Below are positions 6,416 through 8,055 of a DNA stretch of 8,055 nucleotides, in pieces. Positions within the stretch are counted from its first letter, which is position 1, and each line of letters opens with the position of its first letter. The notes beneath the pieces were generated by a model. It saw only the letters and a program-made list of their open reading frames with translations, did not search any database and was not told the DNA's origin. Source of the stretch: DATAYF01 sp036272735. Lineage in GTDB: Bacteria; Chloroflexota; Ktedonobacteria; Ktedonobacterales; Ktedonobacteraceae. The position numbers and the translations under genes are program-made. Location of the stretch: the NCBI GenBank assembly GCA_036272735.1, contig DATAYF010000547.1:1-8055 (forward strand), read 5' to 3'.

Positions 6416-6540
6416 TGTAGGGACCGATTTATCGTGTCCGCCAAACCCAGCCAACCGACCTATCATCGCAGCCGTAACGGTGCAAGAGGCTAGGTCGGTT
6501 AGCTGGGAGGAGATGCGGACACGATAAATCGGTCCCTACA
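6416..6540. mobile_element. MITE-like 125-bp nested palindrome between the permease and codA
   Basis: The outer arms 6416-6441 (begins TGTAGGGACC) and 6515-6540 are perfect 26-bp reverse complements. Inside them, 6446-6462 and 6491-6507 pair at 16 of 17 positions. The central loop (6463-6490) contains a further ccgtaacgg mini-hairpin. No reading frame for a transposase fits inside. The first TA in each arm (6418-6419 and 6537-6538) would match the TA target duplication of Tc1/IS630-type elements if the ends are GGGACC...GGTCCC, but the pairing continues two bases beyond each TA, so the exact ends are uncertain. The transcript would fold into a long rod-like hairpin in the 261-base gap of a two-gene operon. 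That could reduce or uncouple codA expression, or protect the permease mRNA end. Confidence 0.6.
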
Positions 6541-6612
6541 GGCTTTCCGTGCATCCCTCTTTGCATCGTTTAGTGGATTCACCGATAAAAGAGATAATTT
6601 GGATTGAGAAAT

Positions 6613-8031
6613 TTAGCGCCGACTCGCATTTAGCTCGACACGGCGCAAAATCAGGTAGGCGATTGCTGCAAAGATCACTCCTAGCTCGAAGCCAACATCC
6701 ATGCCATAAGGAGGATTGACCAGGTTCGCAATCGGACCGACTACCGGAATTGACTTACCGCCAAAGACCAGCACTTGCGATGCGCCAAGCACCACGCCAA
6801 CCAGGCCAATCACGATGGAGACAATGCCAGCCCAACCGAGAGGCAACTTTTGGCGTGTATTCCAGTCCTCAAGATTATAGCGACCATGCCGGAAGACAAA
6901 GTGTTCAAGGATCAAGATAATCGCCCAGGGACCTAGCCAGTAAGCCACGAGCAACAAGAAGCTGTCGAGCGTGTTACCGAAATTCGCGCCGGTAGCCACA
7001 GCCAACACAATGTACACCACCGCACCAATCAACGTCCACACGGCTCGTTTGACACGCTGAAAGACTTTCCCTAAGACCTGGATCGTCAGGCCCAGGCTGT
7101 AATCATTGGGAATATTGTTGGCGATCACGCTCAAAGCCATCAGCACAACCACAACTTTGCCGAAGATGCCGAATGGTCCCATCGTTTTAGCAATCAGAGC
7201 ACCACCGGACAGCCCTTGCAAAGCGGGAATAGTCGTCAGACCCACGCCCAACGTCTCTAGCAGCACGCAGGGAATAAAACAGCCCAGGAAGGTCAGCCAG
7301 AAGATGCGACTCGCAGGCGTATTTTCCGGCTGATTGACATTATAGTCAGCCGCATAGGAACTCCAGCCGGTAGCGAAACCATAGATAGCGCCACCAAACG
7401 AGATCATGCCCGCTATCGAAGCCACTGTAATCGCCGGAGTCGGCACCATGCGCATCTGTGGACCGGCAATCACGGCCAGAATGATGAAGATCACGGCCAT
7501 CGGCACCCAGGCGTAGCGCTCGTAGCGGTGCACATAGCGATAACCATAAATGCTCACCAGCGTGGTAAGTATGGCGATGATTAAAATACCCACCCAGAAC
7601 GGTACACTGCCGTTGGTGAGGGCGGAAATCAACTGCCCCCCGATGATCACATTGACCGTGGACCAGCCAAGGCATGCCGCAATATTAAATACCGCCATGA
7701 TCATCGTCCCTACCCAGCCGAAAGAGAAGCGCGAAATCGTCATCTGCCGCAGTCCAAGCCGGGGACCAAGCGTTGAAAAGAACGCTACCGGCAGGATACC
7801 CAGGATGTTAAAAATCACAATAATAGCGAAACTATCCCAAAATCCAAGTTGAAAAATCGTGCGTGCCAGGGCACCCAGCGAGACCGTAGAGAGGACAAGG
7901 TTGGCGGAGAGCCACATCGTAAAATTATCAAAGATGCGCACATGCGTACGCGTCTCTGGCGACACACGTTCGATACCGTGTGTCTCAATCCCTGTTTCAA
8001 GTTCAGGGATCTCGACCGTTTCAATTGCCAT
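6613..8031 (-). CDS. NCS1-family purine/cytosine permease
   Basis: This 472-residue inner-membrane protein has about 12 hydrophobic segments (near 38-58, 66-88, 104-130, 144-163, 173-190, 199-222, 242-265, 285-305, 328-348, 353-376, 398-420 and 448-463), the usual NCS1 number. The hydrophilic N-terminus contains the VSPETRTH segment. The loop GWSSYAADYNVNQPENTPA (222-240) matches the conserved Fcy2-type purine-cytosine permease signature, and a downstream NNIPNDYSLGL (305-315) is also typical. NCS1 carriers use a Na+ or H+ gradient to import nucleobases or related compounds. The adjacent cytosine deaminase gene makes cytosine the most likely cargo; a purine base or another NCS1 substrate is not excluded. 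It resembles the fungal/bacterial Fcy2 branch more than short E. coli CodB, so I give no symbol. The ATG at 8031 has AAGGAG (8043-8048) 11 bases upstream, slightly far but acceptable. The promoter must lie outside the window. Confidence 0.93.
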   Translation of the reverse strand: MAIETVEIPELETGIETHGIERVSPETRTHVRIFDNFTMWLSANLVLSTVSLGALARTIFQLGFWDSFAIIVIFNILGILPVAFFSTLGPRLGLRQMTISRFSFGWVGTMIMAVFNIAACLGWSTVNVIIGGQLISALTNGSVPFWVGILIIAILTTLVSIYGYRYVHRYERYAWVPMAVIFIILAVIAGPQMRMVPTPAITVASIAGMISFGGAIYGFATGWSSYAADYNVNQPENTPASRIFWLTFLGCFIPCVLLETLGVGLTTIPALQGLSGGALIAKTMGPFGIFGKVVVVLMALSVIANNIPNDYSLGLTIQVLGKVFQRVKRAVWTLIGAVVYIVLAVATGANFGNTLDSFLLLVAYWLGPWAIILILEHFVFRHGRYNLEDWNTRQKLPLGWAGIVSIVIGLVGVVLGASQVLVFGGKSIPVVGPIANLVNPPYGMDVGFELGVIFAAIAYLILRRVELNASRR

Positions 8032-8055
8032 GAATTCTTCAGCTCCTTGAAAATA

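Noticed and set aside
4967..6540. The two long palindromes as copies of one repeat family or as ends of a composite element carrying codA
   Set aside because: Their arms share only a short TGTAG-like stretch at the tips (about 8 of 11 bases) and differ otherwise. No matching direct duplications flank the segment.
6541..6612. Intrinsic terminator directly after the permease gene
   Set aside because: No G+C-rich stem followed by a T run is visible on the minus strand here; only the MITE-like palindrome further on could form a strong hairpin.

Overview
This is an 8 kb bacterial chromosomal segment of medium G+C with Shine-Dalgarno-led genes. The soluble GAF/GAF/PAS sensor kinase, the type of small membrane protein and the interspersed long palindromes suggest a Chloroflexota genome, perhaps of the Ktedonobacteria. 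That assignment is an impression from the proteins and is not proven by the sequence.

Layout. (1) Positions 2-127 (+) hold the last 41 codons of an unidentified gene. It converges, with a 10-base gap, on a minus-strand two-component pair. (2) Positions 138-3922 (-) encode a soluble NtrB-like histidine kinase (3922-1535) and an NtrC-type response regulator (1538-138), joined by an ATGA stop/start overlap. The regulator has a full AAA+ domain, but its sigma-54-contacting GAFTGA loop reads YAFTDA. (3) Positions 3923-4157 form a divergent control region with a strong sigma-70-type promoter reading right, a weaker one reading left, and several small palindromes. (4) Positions 4158-4856 (+) encode a small polytopic membrane protein whose C-terminus looks like a pore loop plus inner helix. 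(5) Positions 4857-5064 are a convergent intergenic gap with a candidate terminator and a perfect 30-bp-arm hairpin. (6) Positions 5065-8031 (-) are a cytosine-salvage unit: an NCS1 purine/cytosine permease (8031-6613) followed by a CodA-type cytosine deaminase (6351-5065). A 125-bp nested palindrome resembling a MITE sits between them.

How the parts work together. The kinase should sense a cytoplasmic ligand or redox/gas signal through GAF/PAS domains and phosphorylate Asp53 of the regulator. The regulator probably does not work through sigma-54 in the usual way, and the one well-formed promoter nearby is of sigma-70 type. The permease imports a nucleobase and the deaminase converts cytosine, or a related base, to uracil or the matching product. 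The deaminase carries Ser at the position of E. coli CodA Asp314, a residue known to affect substrate preference.

The points most worth following up are the degenerate GAFTGA loop, the CodA Asp314-to-Ser change, the MITE-like element that splits the cod operon and creates a false upstream start for codA, the pore-like membrane protein, and the perfect hairpin behind codA. I did not find a wholly new multi-gene system.
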